A stretch of 64,000 nt of DNA from Bacteroidaceae bacterium (GTDB lineage: Bacteria > Bacteroidota > Bacteroidia > Bacteroidales > Bacteroidaceae). The translations under genes and the position numbers were made by a program. Location of the stretch: NCBI GenBank assembly GCA_024401305.1, contig JAKSLI010000001.1, positions 1-64,000 on the forward strand, written 5' to 3'. Position 1 is the stretch's first letter. Each line of letters opens with the position of its first letter. This document shows positions 1-8,246 of this stretch, piece by piece. Under the pieces are notes generated by a model that had not been told where the DNA came from, ran no database searches, and worked only from the letters and a program-made list of their open reading frames with translations.

Positions 1-8
1 GACAGAAG

Positions 9-1547
9 TCAATGGAATCTGAACATCAGCGAAGTGCTGAGTTCGAACGAATGTGAACTGACGCGCTCGAAGCTCTTGTATCGGGTAGTGCGATAATAAT
101 AAGCGCCATCCAAAAGCCACGTCATATTCTTGCAAATGTTCTGCGAGAATGTAAGTCGGGCTATATCCATGAGTGTGTTGCTATGGTTGCCAGGGGAATT
201 GAGGTAGTGCAAATCGTTTCCGGAGTCAACATAAGACTCGTCGTAGTCCTTCCATGTGAACAGGTGGTAGTGATTCAGGCTTGCGCCTATTCCCGTGCCT
301 TTGCCCATTTGCAACATGCTGCCAAGCTTGATGCTGTAACCGCTACCGAGGTTGTAGCGACGGTCGAGAACGCTGTAATGGTCACTCTTCACTGCACCGA
401 GAGCCACGCCTGAGAGATGGGCAGAATGCAGTAAGTAGCTGTTTTGCGACAATGGAACCTTGAGCATCACGCCTGGACCGAAAGAAGCTGTCTCGCTGAC
501 AAGATAAGGGATGTGAGCATCGTCGTCATTACCCTCAATGTCGTTGCTGTCGTAGTAGTTGAAATGCTGATACACACCATATTGCACCTGATTTCCCTTG
601 CGTGTAGTTCTCATCCTGCCGTAGATGCGACCGACCGCACTAAACTGCTCTATGATCGGCTGATTGCCAAAGAATCCGCACTTCGTTTCCATTAGGAAAT
701 AATCGTACGGACGAGTATCCTCTTCGCTGAAAGCATCCCCATATTCCAAACCGAGATGAAGTTGAAGATTGTTCGCTCCGTTGGCAATGTCAAATTTGTT
801 GCTTAGATGACGGAAACCAGTTCCCACGGCAAATTTTACGGGAAATGCCACCTTGTCGTGGTATTTGTAGTAACTGGAACGATGACGCCAGGCTTCACCA
901 TAGAATATGCGGTTGATGCCTCGCATTGGGTTGATAACAAATGCTGCCGCCTCACGCCAAAAGCGCTGGAAACCGCGCTTGCTATCGTCAAGCACAAGGT
1001 CTGACAGACGCCATGTTACTTCTCCGAGAGCCGCACCTCCAATCGGAGTTGTGATAATGTCGTTTATGGCAGGAGGGTCGCTCTCGCAGAGAAATTCCCA
1101 CGACAACGAACCTAACACGGTAAAAGGAAGCGACTGCCAATAGTTCAACCCATTTGCACGCGACACACTATAATAGAAACTGCCCTGATAAGGATGTCCG
1201 ATTTGGTTTATTACGAAATCGTCATTATCCCACACAAACCCGTGCTTGAGGTTGTTCTTGATGGTGGAACAGCTGATGTGCGAAAAATCGAAGTTGAAAA
1301 TATACCGGTTGATTAGTATGTTCCCTACATTAACCGCCATGACCTCAGCACCTGCCACCCACCATCGTTTAGGGTGTTGAGCAGAGTACTGAGGGTTATG
1401 GTAATAAAGAATGGAATCCGTTGTCTCCACCTCATTCACCACGCTATCAGCCACAAGCTCTGTAGCGTCGTTCAAATCGACGCTATCCGTCCTCTCTGGC
1501 GAAAGGGCTGTCAGACAGCATAGCAGAGTCAACGAGGGGAGTGTCAT
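9..1547 (-). CDS. DUF3943 family outer-membrane protein
   Basis: A 512-residue protein that matches my memory of the DUF3943 family, predicted beta-rich envelope proteins of unknown function common in Bacteroidetes. The N-terminus is short and hydrophobic (about residues 1-18), consistent with a signal peptide. A conserved-looking central stretch carries WDNDDFVINQIGHPYQG, followed by alternating aromatic/polar segments and a C-terminus ending in Phe-Arg-Phe-His, as in outer-membrane beta-barrels. Its ATG starts 4 bp after the stop of the GH3 gene, so the two are probably co-transcribed and this is the downstream gene. The stop codon lies at 9-11, so the gene is complete. The function is unknown; a barrel role is inferred from composition only. 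Confidence 0.8.
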   Translation of the reverse strand: MTLPSLTLLCCLTALSPERTDSVDLNDATELVADSVVNEVETTDSILYYHNPQYSAQHPKRWWVAGAEVMAVNVGNILINRYIFNFDFSHISCSTIKNNLKHGFVWDNDDFVINQIGHPYQGSFYYSVSRANGLNYWQSLPFTVLGSLSWEFLCESDPPAINDIITTPIGGAALGEVTWRLSDLVLDDSKRGFQRFWREAAAFVINPMRGINRIFYGEAWRHRSSYYKYHDKVAFPVKFAVGTGFRHLSNKFDIANGANNLQLHLGLEYGDAFSEEDTRPYDYFLMETKCGFFGNQPIIEQFSAVGRIYGRMRTTRKGNQVQYGVYQHFNYYDSNDIEGNDDDAHIPYLVSETASFGPGVMLKVPLSQNSYLLHSAHLSGVALGAVKSDHYSVLDRRYNLGSGYSIKLGSMLQMGKGTGIGASLNHYHLFTWKDYDESYVDSGNDLHYLNSPGNHSNTLMDIARLTFSQNICKNMTWLLDGAYYYRTTRYKSFERVSSHSFELSTSLMFRFH

Positions 1548-1551
1548 ACTA

Positions 1552-3924
1552 TCATTCCACTGTTATCATGCAGTCCTTGACATTTACGCTGCTGTTGCCG
1601 ACCATGATCTTGAACTCTCCTGGTTCGAAGACTTTTTCGAGTGTAGAGTCGTAGTACATGAGGTCGTTCTTGCAGAGTGTGAACTCAACGTCCTTTGATT
1701 CGCCTGCCTTGAGATAAACCTTCTGGAATCCGCGCATTTCCTTTACAGGGCGTACGCTGTTTGAAAGTTCATCGTGGATGTAGAGCTGTACAACCTCTGC
1801 ACCATCCTTGCTGGATGTGTTCTTTACGTTGCAAGTAACCTTGATTTCCTCATCAGCAGAATACTTCTGCTTGCTTGCCACTGGTGCAGAAACCTCGAAC
1901 GTAGAGTAACTCTTGCCGTAGCCGAAAGGATAGAGACAGTGCTCGTCAACTTCTGTTGGCTCGTAGATGTAAGAGCGGAAACGGTTTGGCTTGCGGTTGT
2001 AGTAGCAAGGAAGAGAACCAGTAGAGCGTGGCATTGAAACAGAAAGCTTTGCCTCGAAGTTCTTCTCGCCGAAGAGAAGGTCTGCTGCTGCGTTACCACC
2101 TTCCTCGCCGATGTAGAAGCACTGAACGAGAGCGTTTGAGTTTGCCTTTGCATTGTTGAGGAGAAGAGGACGACCGCCAGTGACCATTGTCACTACAGGC
2201 TTGCCAACCTTCTTGATGGCCTCGATGAACTCATCCTGATAGCCGAGCATGTGGAGATCGTCACGGTCGCCTACGTGGAAGATTTCACCCCAAGCCTCAC
2301 GGCAGAAGCTTTCGTTCTCGCCTACGCAGAGAACAACCACGTCAGCCTTCTTTGCAACCTCGATAGCCTCCTTGAGAAGCTGGTCGTTGACTTCCTTTGT
2401 CTGAAGGTCGTTATTGTTGTTTCCCCACCACTGGCCTGGAGTCATACTGTACTGACAACCAAGTGAATAGAGAACCTCGATGTTCTTGCCCTTTGCATAG
2501 TTCTTGATACCGTCAAGGATTGTCACGCCAGGGAACTTTGGTTCTGCTGTGTAACCACCGTAAGGGAGCTCTGTAGCATTCTGTCCCATAACGGCAATAG
2601 TAAAGACCCCTCCGTCTCCCCTGTGAGGGGAGTGTAAAGGAAGAATGCCGTCGTTCTCGAGTAGAACCATTGTCTTCTGTGCAGCCTCACGAGCAACAGC
2701 CTTATGCTCAGCGCAGTTGTTAACCGACTGCATATACTTGATGTCTGCAGGCTTGTCCTCGTCAAAGAGTCCGAGGCGATATTTTACCATGAAGACATTG
2801 TAGAGAGCGTTGTCGATGACTGACATTGGTACGCGACCGGATTCAACTGATTCCTTGAGCATCTGGTATGTTCCCTCAGAACCGATGATGTCAACATCGA
2901 TACCAGCCTTGATAGCCATTTCGGCAGCTGCCTGGAGAGAAGGCGCGATATGGTTTACTGTGTTCACAACATCAACTGCGTTCTGGTCAGAGATTACTGC
3001 ACCCTTGAAACCGAGCTTGCCGCGGAGAATGTCCTGAAGCATGAACTTGTTGACGGTTACAGGAATGTCGCAAACATCGTTGTAAGCTGGCATCACGCAA
3101 GCTGTTCCTGCCTTGATAGCCATCTCGAAAGGAAGGGCGTGATTGTTGAGAAGGTCGTTGTAGTTGCCTGGATAAGCAGCCACGTTGCGACCACCTTCCA
3201 CCTGACCGTGACCCATATAGTGCTTGAGCGTTGCTGCCATGTAGAGTTCGCCGTTGCTACCCATCTTCTGGAAAGAGCGAACAGCCTGAGAACCAAGTGC
3301 TCCGCAGAGGTAAGGGTCTTCCGAGTACATCTCTTCGATACGTCCGAAACGTGGTTCGCGGGCGAGGTCGAGAATAGGTGAGAAGAACATGTTGATACCG
3401 CGAGAGTGAGCTTCGAGAGCAGTCACGTCGTAAACCTTCTTCACCATCGCTGTGTCGAACGAACAACCGAGCGAAATTGCCTGTGGAAAAACGGTAGCGT
3501 TGTTGCCCATGAGTCCGTGGAGACCTTCACCGATGAAGAGGATTGGAATAGAGTGGGGAAGTGAAGCGTTGTAAGCCTTGAGCGAGTTGAGCTGACGGAC
3601 ATAGCGCTCCTGAGTCTTGCTCAGAGCGAAGTCGATGTTCATCAGTCCCAAGCCGTTAGGGTAGTACTTGCGGAGAGAGTCAGTAGAGAGATTTCCCTCT
3701 GCGTCAGACATCTGCTCGATAAGATAGATTGAACCCGACTGAAGCTGTGCAAGTTTCTCTGCGAGAGTGAGCTTGCCGATGGCTTCTTTCACGATCTGCT
3801 CGCCACGAGCGTCATACTCAGCCTGAGTGAGAACAGGCTTCGCTGCTTGCTGTTTCTTTTTCTTTGCAGCAAATGCTCCTGTTGCCAATAATGCGACAAG
3901 GAGGAGTACAAGTGTTTTTTTCAT
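1552..3924 (-). CDS. bglX: GH3 beta-glucosidase/xylosidase, BglX-like, periplasmic
   Basis: A 790-residue glycoside hydrolase family 3 enzyme that removes terminal beta-linked sugars from oligosaccharides. Residues 1-19 form a signal peptide, followed by a lysine-rich stretch. The N-terminal barrel spans about 35-390. The nucleophile region reads GAVISDQ, with Asp313 followed by Gln instead of the common Trp. The second alpha/beta domain starts near ILPL (428) and a fibronectin-III-like domain lies at about 690-785. Residues 431-440 (HSPHRGDGGV) are a short insertion at the linker between the first two domains and are encoded by a C-rich palindromic repeat. A promoter lies at 3972-3979. The DUF3943 gene follows after 4 bp. 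Substrate cannot be read from the sequence. Confidence 0.9.
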   Translation of the reverse strand: MKKTLVLLLVALLATGAFAAKKKKQQAAKPVLTQAEYDARGEQIVKEAIGKLTLAEKLAQLQSGSIYLIEQMSDAEGNLSTDSLRKYYPNGLGLMNIDFALSKTQERYVRQLNSLKAYNASLPHSIPILFIGEGLHGLMGNNATVFPQAISLGCSFDTAMVKKVYDVTALEAHSRGINMFFSPILDLAREPRFGRIEEMYSEDPYLCGALGSQAVRSFQKMGSNGELYMAATLKHYMGHGQVEGGRNVAAYPGNYNDLLNNHALPFEMAIKAGTACVMPAYNDVCDIPVTVNKFMLQDILRGKLGFKGAVISDQNAVDVVNTVNHIAPSLQAAAEMAIKAGIDVDIIGSEGTYQMLKESVESGRVPMSVIDNALYNVFMVKYRLGLFDEDKPADIKYMQSVNNCAEHKAVAREAAQKTMVLLENDGILPLHSPHRGDGGVFTIAVMGQNATELPYGGYTAEPKFPGVTILDGIKNYAKGKNIEVLYSLGCQYSMTPGQWWGNNNNDLQTKEVNDQLLKEAIEVAKKADVVVLCVGENESFCREAWGEIFHVGDRDDLHMLGYQDEFIEAIKKVGKPVVTMVTGGRPLLLNNAKANSNALVQCFYIGEEGGNAAADLLFGEKNFEAKLSVSMPRSTGSLPCYYNRKPNRFRSYIYEPTEVDEHCLYPFGYGKSYSTFEVSAPVASKQKYSADEEIKVTCNVKNTSSKDGAEVVQLYIHDELSNSVRPVKEMRGFQKVYLKAGESKDVEFTLCKNDLMYYDSTLEKVFEPGEFKIMVGNSSVNVKDCMITVE
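2606..2641 (-). repeat. C-rich palindromic repeat inside bglX, in frame
   Basis: The DNA contains CTCCCCTGTGAGGGGAG, a near-perfect palindrome, preceded on the plus strand by ACCCCTCC. The same arrangement occurs at 20380-20419 and, more loosely, at 5390-5431. It encodes residues 431-440 of the GH3 protein and keeps the frame open. It sits exactly where other GH3 enzymes have a short linker before the second domain. Confidence 0.65.
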
Positions 3925-3971
3925 ATAGTTTTGAAGATAAAATTAGATCAGTTGTAAGTTGTATTCGGTTG

Positions 3972-3979
3972 CAAAGTTA
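3972..3979 (-). promoter_or_regulatory. Promoter -7 box for the GH3 gene
   Basis: Minus-strand TAACTTTG, matching the Bacteroidetes -7 consensus TAnnTTTG, lies 47 bases before the GH3 ATG. No clear TTTG -33 box is visible at the usual spacing. Confidence 0.6.
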
Positions 3980-4072
3980 CACTTTTTTTGCTAAAAAAGA
4001 ATTATTCTGACGAAAACTAATGCACTTTTTGACCATCATTATATTAAATAATGTAAAAGTATAGAAGAATAT

Positions 4073-4102
4073 TTTGCATTTCGTTTTAAATTCCTAACTT
4101 TG
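4073..4102 (+). promoter_or_regulatory. Promoter for the dehydrogenase gene
   Basis: TTTG at 4073-4076 and TAACTTTG at 4095-4102 are separated by 18 bases, a good match to the Bacteroidetes -33/-7 promoter. The ATG follows at 4154. Confidence 0.7.
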
Positions 4103-4153
4103 CACAAAACTTTATACTAAATCAGACAACGAAAACTCACTTAATATTTGATA

Positions 4154-5383
4154 ATGGCAAAAGTATTACAAATAGGTTGCGGCGGCGTTGGTACTGTCGT
4201 TGCACACAAATTGGCGCAGAATCCAGATGTGTTCACTGAGATTGTTTTGGCAAGTCGCACAAAGGCTAAGTGCGATGCTGTTGCCAAGATTATCAAGGAA
4301 AAGTATGGCGTTGAGATCAAGACAGCTGCAGTGGATGCTGACAATGTGGCAGAGCTTGTTGCCCTGTTCAAGGAGCATCAGCCAGACCTTTGCATCAATG
4401 TGGCTCTTCCTTATCAGGACCTCACAATCATGGACGCTTGTCTTGAGGCTGGCGTGAACTATATGGACACGGCAAACTATGAGCCGAAGGATGAAGCACA
4501 CTTCGAATACTCATGGCAGTGGGCTTACAAGGAGCGCTTTGAGCAGGCTGGTCTTACAGCTATCCTCGGTTGCGGCTTTGACCCAGGTGTGACAAGCATC
4601 TATACTGCTTACGCAGCAAAGCATCACTTTGACGAGATTCATTACCTTGATATCGTCGATTGCAATGCTGGCGACCACCACAAGGCTTTCGCTACAAACT
4701 TCAACCCGGAGATCAACATTCGCGAGATTACCCAGAAGGGTCTCTATTGGCAGGATGGCAAGTGGGTTGAGACAGAACCTCTCGAGTTCCATCAGCCTCT
4801 CACATATCCAGAGATTGGTCCTAAGGAGTCATACCTTCTCCACCATGAGGAGATTGAGTCTCTTGTCAAGAACTATCCAACCATCAAGCGCGCACGCTTC
4901 TGGATGACTTTCGGTGAGCAGTATCTCAAGCACCTTGATGTTATCCAGAACATCGGAATGTCTCGCATTGATGAGATAGAATACGAAGCAACTGGCATGG
5001 ACGGAAAGCCGGTAAAGGTGAAGATTGTTCCACTTCAGTTCCTCAAGGCTGTTCTTCCAAACCCACAGGATCTTGGCGAGAACTACGAAGGTCAGACTTC
5101 TATCGGTTGCCGTATCAAGGGTATCAAGAATGGCGAAGAGCATACCTACTATGTTTACAACAACTGCTCTCACCGTGCAGCTTACGAAGAGACTGGCATG
5201 CAGGGCGTTAGCTACACAACAGGTGTTCCTGCCATGATCGGTGCAATGATGTTCTGCAAGGGCATCTGGAAAAAGCCAGGTGTTTGGAATGTTGAAGAGT
5301 TCGACCCGGATCCATTCATGGAACAGCTCAACATCCACGGTCTCCCTTGGCACGAAATCCACGATGGGGATTTGGAACTTTAG
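4154..5383 (+). CDS. Saccharopine dehydrogenase-family protein, likely carboxynorspermidine dehydrogenase
   Basis: A 409-residue NAD(P)-dependent enzyme. The N-terminal Rossmann loop GCGGVG is at residues 8-13, followed by a saccharopine-dehydrogenase-type second domain (GFDPGVTSIYTAYAAKHHF). Bacterial members of this size in gut Bacteroidetes are carboxy(nor)spermidine dehydrogenases, which condense aspartate semialdehyde with a diamine in the alternative spermidine pathway; that assignment is from family knowledge. The ATG at 4154 is preferred over the upstream TTG at 4148 because MAKVLQIGCGG is the normal start of the fold. The next gene, thioredoxin, is separated by a paired inverted repeat that begins right after the stop codon. 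Lysine biosynthesis is the main alternative. Confidence 0.85.
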   Translation: MAKVLQIGCGGVGTVVAHKLAQNPDVFTEIVLASRTKAKCDAVAKIIKEKYGVEIKTAAVDADNVAELVALFKEHQPDLCINVALPYQDLTIMDACLEAGVNYMDTANYEPKDEAHFEYSWQWAYKERFEQAGLTAILGCGFDPGVTSIYTAYAAKHHFDEIHYLDIVDCNAGDHHKAFATNFNPEINIREITQKGLYWQDGKWVETEPLEFHQPLTYPEIGPKESYLLHHEEIESLVKNYPTIKRARFWMTFGEQYLKHLDVIQNIGMSRIDEIEYEATGMDGKPVKVKIVPLQFLKAVLPNPQDLGENYEGQTSIGCRIKGIKNGEEHTYYVYNNCSHRAAYEETGMQGVSYTTGVPAMIGAMMFCKGIWKKPGVWNVEEFDPDPFMEQLNIHGLPWHEIHDGDLEL

Positions 5384-5389
5384 GACCCA

Positions 5390-5540
5390 AAAGCCCACCC
5401 AAGCCCTCCCCAAGGGAGGGATGTTTAATAGCTACTGAGCAATAGGTAGCATGAAGGGCTTAACATTTATAATTAATAATTCAAGATGACTTCTCCCTCC
5501 AAGTCAATTAAAAACTCCCCCTTGGGGGGATGGGGGGCTT
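5390..5540. repeat. Paired inverted C-rich repeat element 1
   Basis: The left half (5390-5431) starts AAGCCCACCC, contains CTCCCCAAGGGAGGG and ends in TTTAATAG. The right half (5505-5540) starts CAATTAAAA, contains CCCCCTTGGGGGG and ends in GGGGGGCTT. The reverse complement of the right half resembles the left half, so the two are inverted copies around about 73 bp. The element fills the space between the dehydrogenase stop and the thioredoxin ATG at 5545. Its G-rich right end lies just upstream of that ATG and could act as the leader. A second copy lies at 20380-20561. Confidence 0.7.
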
Positions 5541-5544
5541 CATT

Positions 5545-5859
5545 ATGGAAATCAAAATAACTCCTGAAAACTACGAAGAAGTAAAGAACAGCGACAAGCT
5601 GGTAGTACTTGACTTTTGGGCAACTTGGTGTGGTCCTTGTCGTGTAATTGGTCCTTTCCTCGCTCAGCTCGCAGAGCAGTATGACGGTCAGATCGTCGTA
5701 GGCAAGTGCGATGTTGAAGAGTGCGAAGATGCAGCAATGGAGTGGGGCGTTCGCAATGTTCCTACTGTTGTGTTCCTCAAGAATGGTCAGGAAGTTGACC
5801 GCATGGTAGGTGCAGCTCCTAAGGCTAAGTTCGAAGAGAAGATCAAGGCACTTCTTTAA
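5545..5859 (+). CDS. trxA: Thioredoxin
   Basis: A 104-residue cytosolic thioredoxin, the usual size. The active site CGPC is at residues 29-32 within FWATWCGPC, and the cis-proline motif NVPTVV follows in the second half. It passes electrons from thioredoxin reductase to ribonucleotide reductase, peroxidases and methionine sulfoxide reductase (family knowledge). The ATG at 5545 is chosen because an upstream ATG at 5530 lies inside the G-rich repeat and would add only repeat-encoded residues. The upstream gene ends 161 bp away across the paired repeat, so independent transcription from within or before the element is possible. Confidence 0.93.
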   Translation: MEIKITPENYEEVKNSDKLVVLDFWATWCGPCRVIGPFLAQLAEQYDGQIVVGKCDVEECEDAAMEWGVRNVPTVVFLKNGQEVDRMVGAAPKAKFEEKIKALL

Positions 5860-5902
5860 CATAGTAGTGAACTTATAATTACGAACACATATTATATTTC
5901 AA

Positions 5903-6036
5903 CACGGGTTTCACTAGTGTCACGAGTTTTTTATAGTTTATAAAAGGTTCATGAGTTTTACTTGTTGCAAAGAAACTTGTGAAACTTTTAAAGACTATAA
6001 GAATTAAAGAACTCGTGTGTCTCGTGCAACTCGCGT
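5903..6036. repeat. Inverted CACGAG-type intergenic repeat pair
   Basis: The 238-bp gap between thioredoxin and the HD gene holds two imperfect inverted arms. The left arm (5903-5946) includes GTCACGAGTTTTTTATAG and the right arm (5986-6036) includes CTATAAGAATTAAAG then AACTCGTGTGTCTCGTG. The right arm read in reverse complement (CACGAGTTC...CTTATAG) matches the left. No coding potential is seen here. It has the size and form of a small non-autonomous inverted-repeat element. Confidence 0.5.
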
Positions 6037-6097
6037 TTGATAATAAATATTTAGTGTTCATTTACGATTATAAAAAAATCTTTTTGTACCGATACTT

Positions 6098-6823
6098 ATG
6101 GACGCAAAAGATAAACTTCATCGCGACGAGATATACTCGCAGTATGTAAAGAAGATTCTTCCTCGTTTCAATGACCAGATTGAAGCTGACAAGGAAGAAT
6201 TCAAGAACCTTTGCCGTCAGTATATCACGAGTGACCGCAAGAACTCTCTCGACAAGATCTTCATGTATCTTGAAAAGACGGATTTCTTCACGGCTCCTTC
6301 ATCTACCGTCTTCCATCTCAACTGTCCAGGTGGTCTTTGCAAGCATTCAATCAATGTCTTCAAGACTGCATTGTCAATGTGTGAGAACATCCTGCACAAG
6401 GATTTCGACGAAGGTAACTCCATCATACAGCACAAGGTTTCTGTGGAAAGCATTGCCATCGCTGCACTTTTCCATGACCTTTGCAAGATTGGCATGTATT
6501 ATCCAATCGACAAATGGACAAAGGATGGAATGAAATGGATAAGCTATCTCGGTTGGGGCATTGACGACACTCTGCCTATCGGTCACGCTGAGAAGTCACT
6601 CTATCGTCTAAGCCGACTCATTGAACTTCAGCCAGACGAGATTCTTGCCATCCGTTGGCACATGGGTATGTATGATCTGGGTGAGAAGGGCTCTTCAATC
6701 CGCACTTCATTCTATAATGCAAGAGACATGTGTCCACCCCTCACCATACTTCATTGCGCTGACTCTTATGTGGCACATTGCATGGAGCCAACATACGACC
6801 TCACGCAGTACGCTCTTAACTAA
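6098..6823 (+). CDS. HD-domain phosphohydrolase
   Basis: A 241-residue protein of the HD superfamily. Candidate metal ligands appear in the expected order: His83 (GLCKHSINV), His126-Asp127 (LFHDLCKIG), His163 (IGHAEKS), His188 (RWHMG) and Asp222 (HCADSYV). There is no signal peptide, so it is cytosolic. HD proteins hydrolyse nucleotides or other phosphate esters; this substrate cannot be deduced. It resembles stand-alone HD proteins often annotated only as hydrolases in Bacteroidetes. A strong intrinsic terminator follows 8 bases after the stop, so it is transcribed separately from the pectinesterase gene downstream. Confidence 0.85.
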   Translation: MDAKDKLHRDEIYSQYVKKILPRFNDQIEADKEEFKNLCRQYITSDRKNSLDKIFMYLEKTDFFTAPSSTVFHLNCPGGLCKHSINVFKTALSMCENILHKDFDEGNSIIQHKVSVESIAIAALFHDLCKIGMYYPIDKWTKDGMKWISYLGWGIDDTLPIGHAEKSLYRLSRLIELQPDEILAIRWHMGMYDLGEKGSSIRTSFYNARDMCPPLTILHCADSYVAHCMEPTYDLTQYALN

Positions 6824-6831
6824 CTTATATT

Positions 6832-6865
6832 CCCCGAAGTCATCTAACTTCGGGGTTTTCCTTTT
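6832..6865 (+). terminator. Intrinsic terminator after the HD gene
   Basis: A perfect 9-bp stem (CCCCGAAGT / ACTTCGGGG) with a 6-base loop is followed by TTTTCCTTTT. It lies between the HD stop codon and the pectinesterase ATG. Confidence 0.88.
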
Positions 6866-6875
6866 ATATAACTTT

Positions 6876-8156
6876 ATGAAAAAACTAACCGTAACCCTTC
6901 TTTCCCTTATTCTTTCTGCATCTCTCTTCGCACAAGAACGCAAGACTTTTGACTTCATTGTTCCTGATAATGGCGACTTCAAGGCTGCCATTGCCAAAGC
7001 AAACTCGCGCAAAGACCAATCGAAGCGTTTCCGCATTTTCATCAAGCAAGGCAATTACATCATCCCTGCCTCTGAGACATCTACCGTGAAAGGCATGGAT
7101 GATGTGGAATACCCAGACCCTCGCACTGATCTGACGGCATCAAATGTCTCTATCATAGGCGAAGGAATGGAGATAACAACACTAACAAACACTCCTCCAA
7201 CAAACCTTATTGAAGGTCAGTGGGGACCATCCTGTCCCATTGAAGGCTTGCGTAAATGCTATACGCTAAAGAATTCTGGCACAGACAATTACATTCAAGA
7301 CGTAAAACTCGTCAACGGTATGAAAGACCATACAGGTCGCGGTGAAGCCCTTGAGGATAATGGCAACAAGACTATCTGCAAGAATGTTGGTCTTTGGGGT
7401 TATCAGGACACTTATTGCTCAAATAACGGCAACTCAAGAATGTACTTCGAAGGTGGTGTTATTCGCGGTCGTACTGACTACATCTGCGGCAAGGATGACA
7501 TCTTCTTCCAAGGCGTGGAGTTCAGAAATGTGGATGCAGGCGGTTATATTGCAGTGCCTTCGCGTCCAAAGCAGTTCGGTTATGTCATGCGCGATTGCAT
7601 CATTACAGCTGAAGATCCAGAGAAATGTGACCAGAACTACACTCTCGGTCGCCCTTGGGGACAAGGAACTCCGATTGCTCTTTGGATTAATACGAAGTGT
7701 AATGTCATTCCGAAAGCCATTGGTTGGGCAGATATGTCTGGCGGTTGGCCAGCGCAGTATGCTGAATATGGAAGTGTGGACAAGAATGGCAAGGCACTTG
7801 ACCTCAGTGGCAGAAAGTATTCTTGGACAGACAAGGAAGGCAACATACATCCAAATAAACCGGTACTTTCCAAAAAAGAGGCAGCAGATTATACAGTAGA
7901 GAAAGTGCTTGGTGGCGATGATAACTGGAATCCTCAAGCACTCACAAAGTCTGTTGCTAAACCAACAAACCTTATGCGCAATGGCAAGACACTTACTTGG
8001 GACGACAACCCGGAAGCACTCTGTTGGGCTATCTGCATTGATGGTAAAGTGCTATGTTTCACTGCCAAGAATAGTTTCAAGATTAAGGCCGAAGGAAATT
8101 ACTCTGTGAAAGCTGTAAGTCAAATGGGTGGGCTTTCAGATGCTCAGGAATTTTAG
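6876..8156 (+). CDS. Secreted pectinesterase (CE8)
   Basis: A 426-residue carbohydrate esterase family 8 enzyme that removes methyl esters from homogalacturonan, preparing it for pectate lyases. Residues 1-20 form a signal peptide (SASLFAQ). Family motifs are in order: GYQDTY with Asp178, TDYICG with Asp201 (replacing the usual DFIFG) and LGRPW with Arg259. These match the two catalytic aspartates and the substrate arginine of CE8. The start is set at the ATG 6876 because it begins the signal peptide; the open frame upstream overlaps the HD gene and the terminator. A C-terminal tail of about 80 residues may be a small added domain. It pairs functionally with the PL1 gene at 26.2 kb. Confidence 0.92.
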   Translation: MKKLTVTLLSLILSASLFAQERKTFDFIVPDNGDFKAAIAKANSRKDQSKRFRIFIKQGNYIIPASETSTVKGMDDVEYPDPRTDLTASNVSIIGEGMEITTLTNTPPTNLIEGQWGPSCPIEGLRKCYTLKNSGTDNYIQDVKLVNGMKDHTGRGEALEDNGNKTICKNVGLWGYQDTYCSNNGNSRMYFEGGVIRGRTDYICGKDDIFFQGVEFRNVDAGGYIAVPSRPKQFGYVMRDCIITAEDPEKCDQNYTLGRPWGQGTPIALWINTKCNVIPKAIGWADMSGGWPAQYAEYGSVDKNGKALDLSGRKYSWTDKEGNIHPNKPVLSKKEAADYTVEKVLGGDDNWNPQALTKSVAKPTNLMRNGKTLTWDDNPEALCWAICIDGKVLCFTAKNSFKIKAEGNYSVKAVSQMGGLSDAQEF

Positions 8157-8185
8157 TAACCAATTTATATAAGAAACAATTAAAA

Positions 8186-8227
8186 AAGCTAATTGACGCA
8201 AATTCTCGTCAATTAGCTTCTTTTTTT
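8186..8227. terminator. Bidirectional terminator between convergent genes
   Basis: A 13-bp perfect stem (AAGCTAATTGACG / CGTCAATTAGCTT) with an 8-base loop has A-rich sequence on the left and seven T on the right. It can serve the pectinesterase gene and the convergent HerA-like gene. Confidence 0.88.
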
Positions 8228-8246
8228 ATCTATGATATACCAAGTG

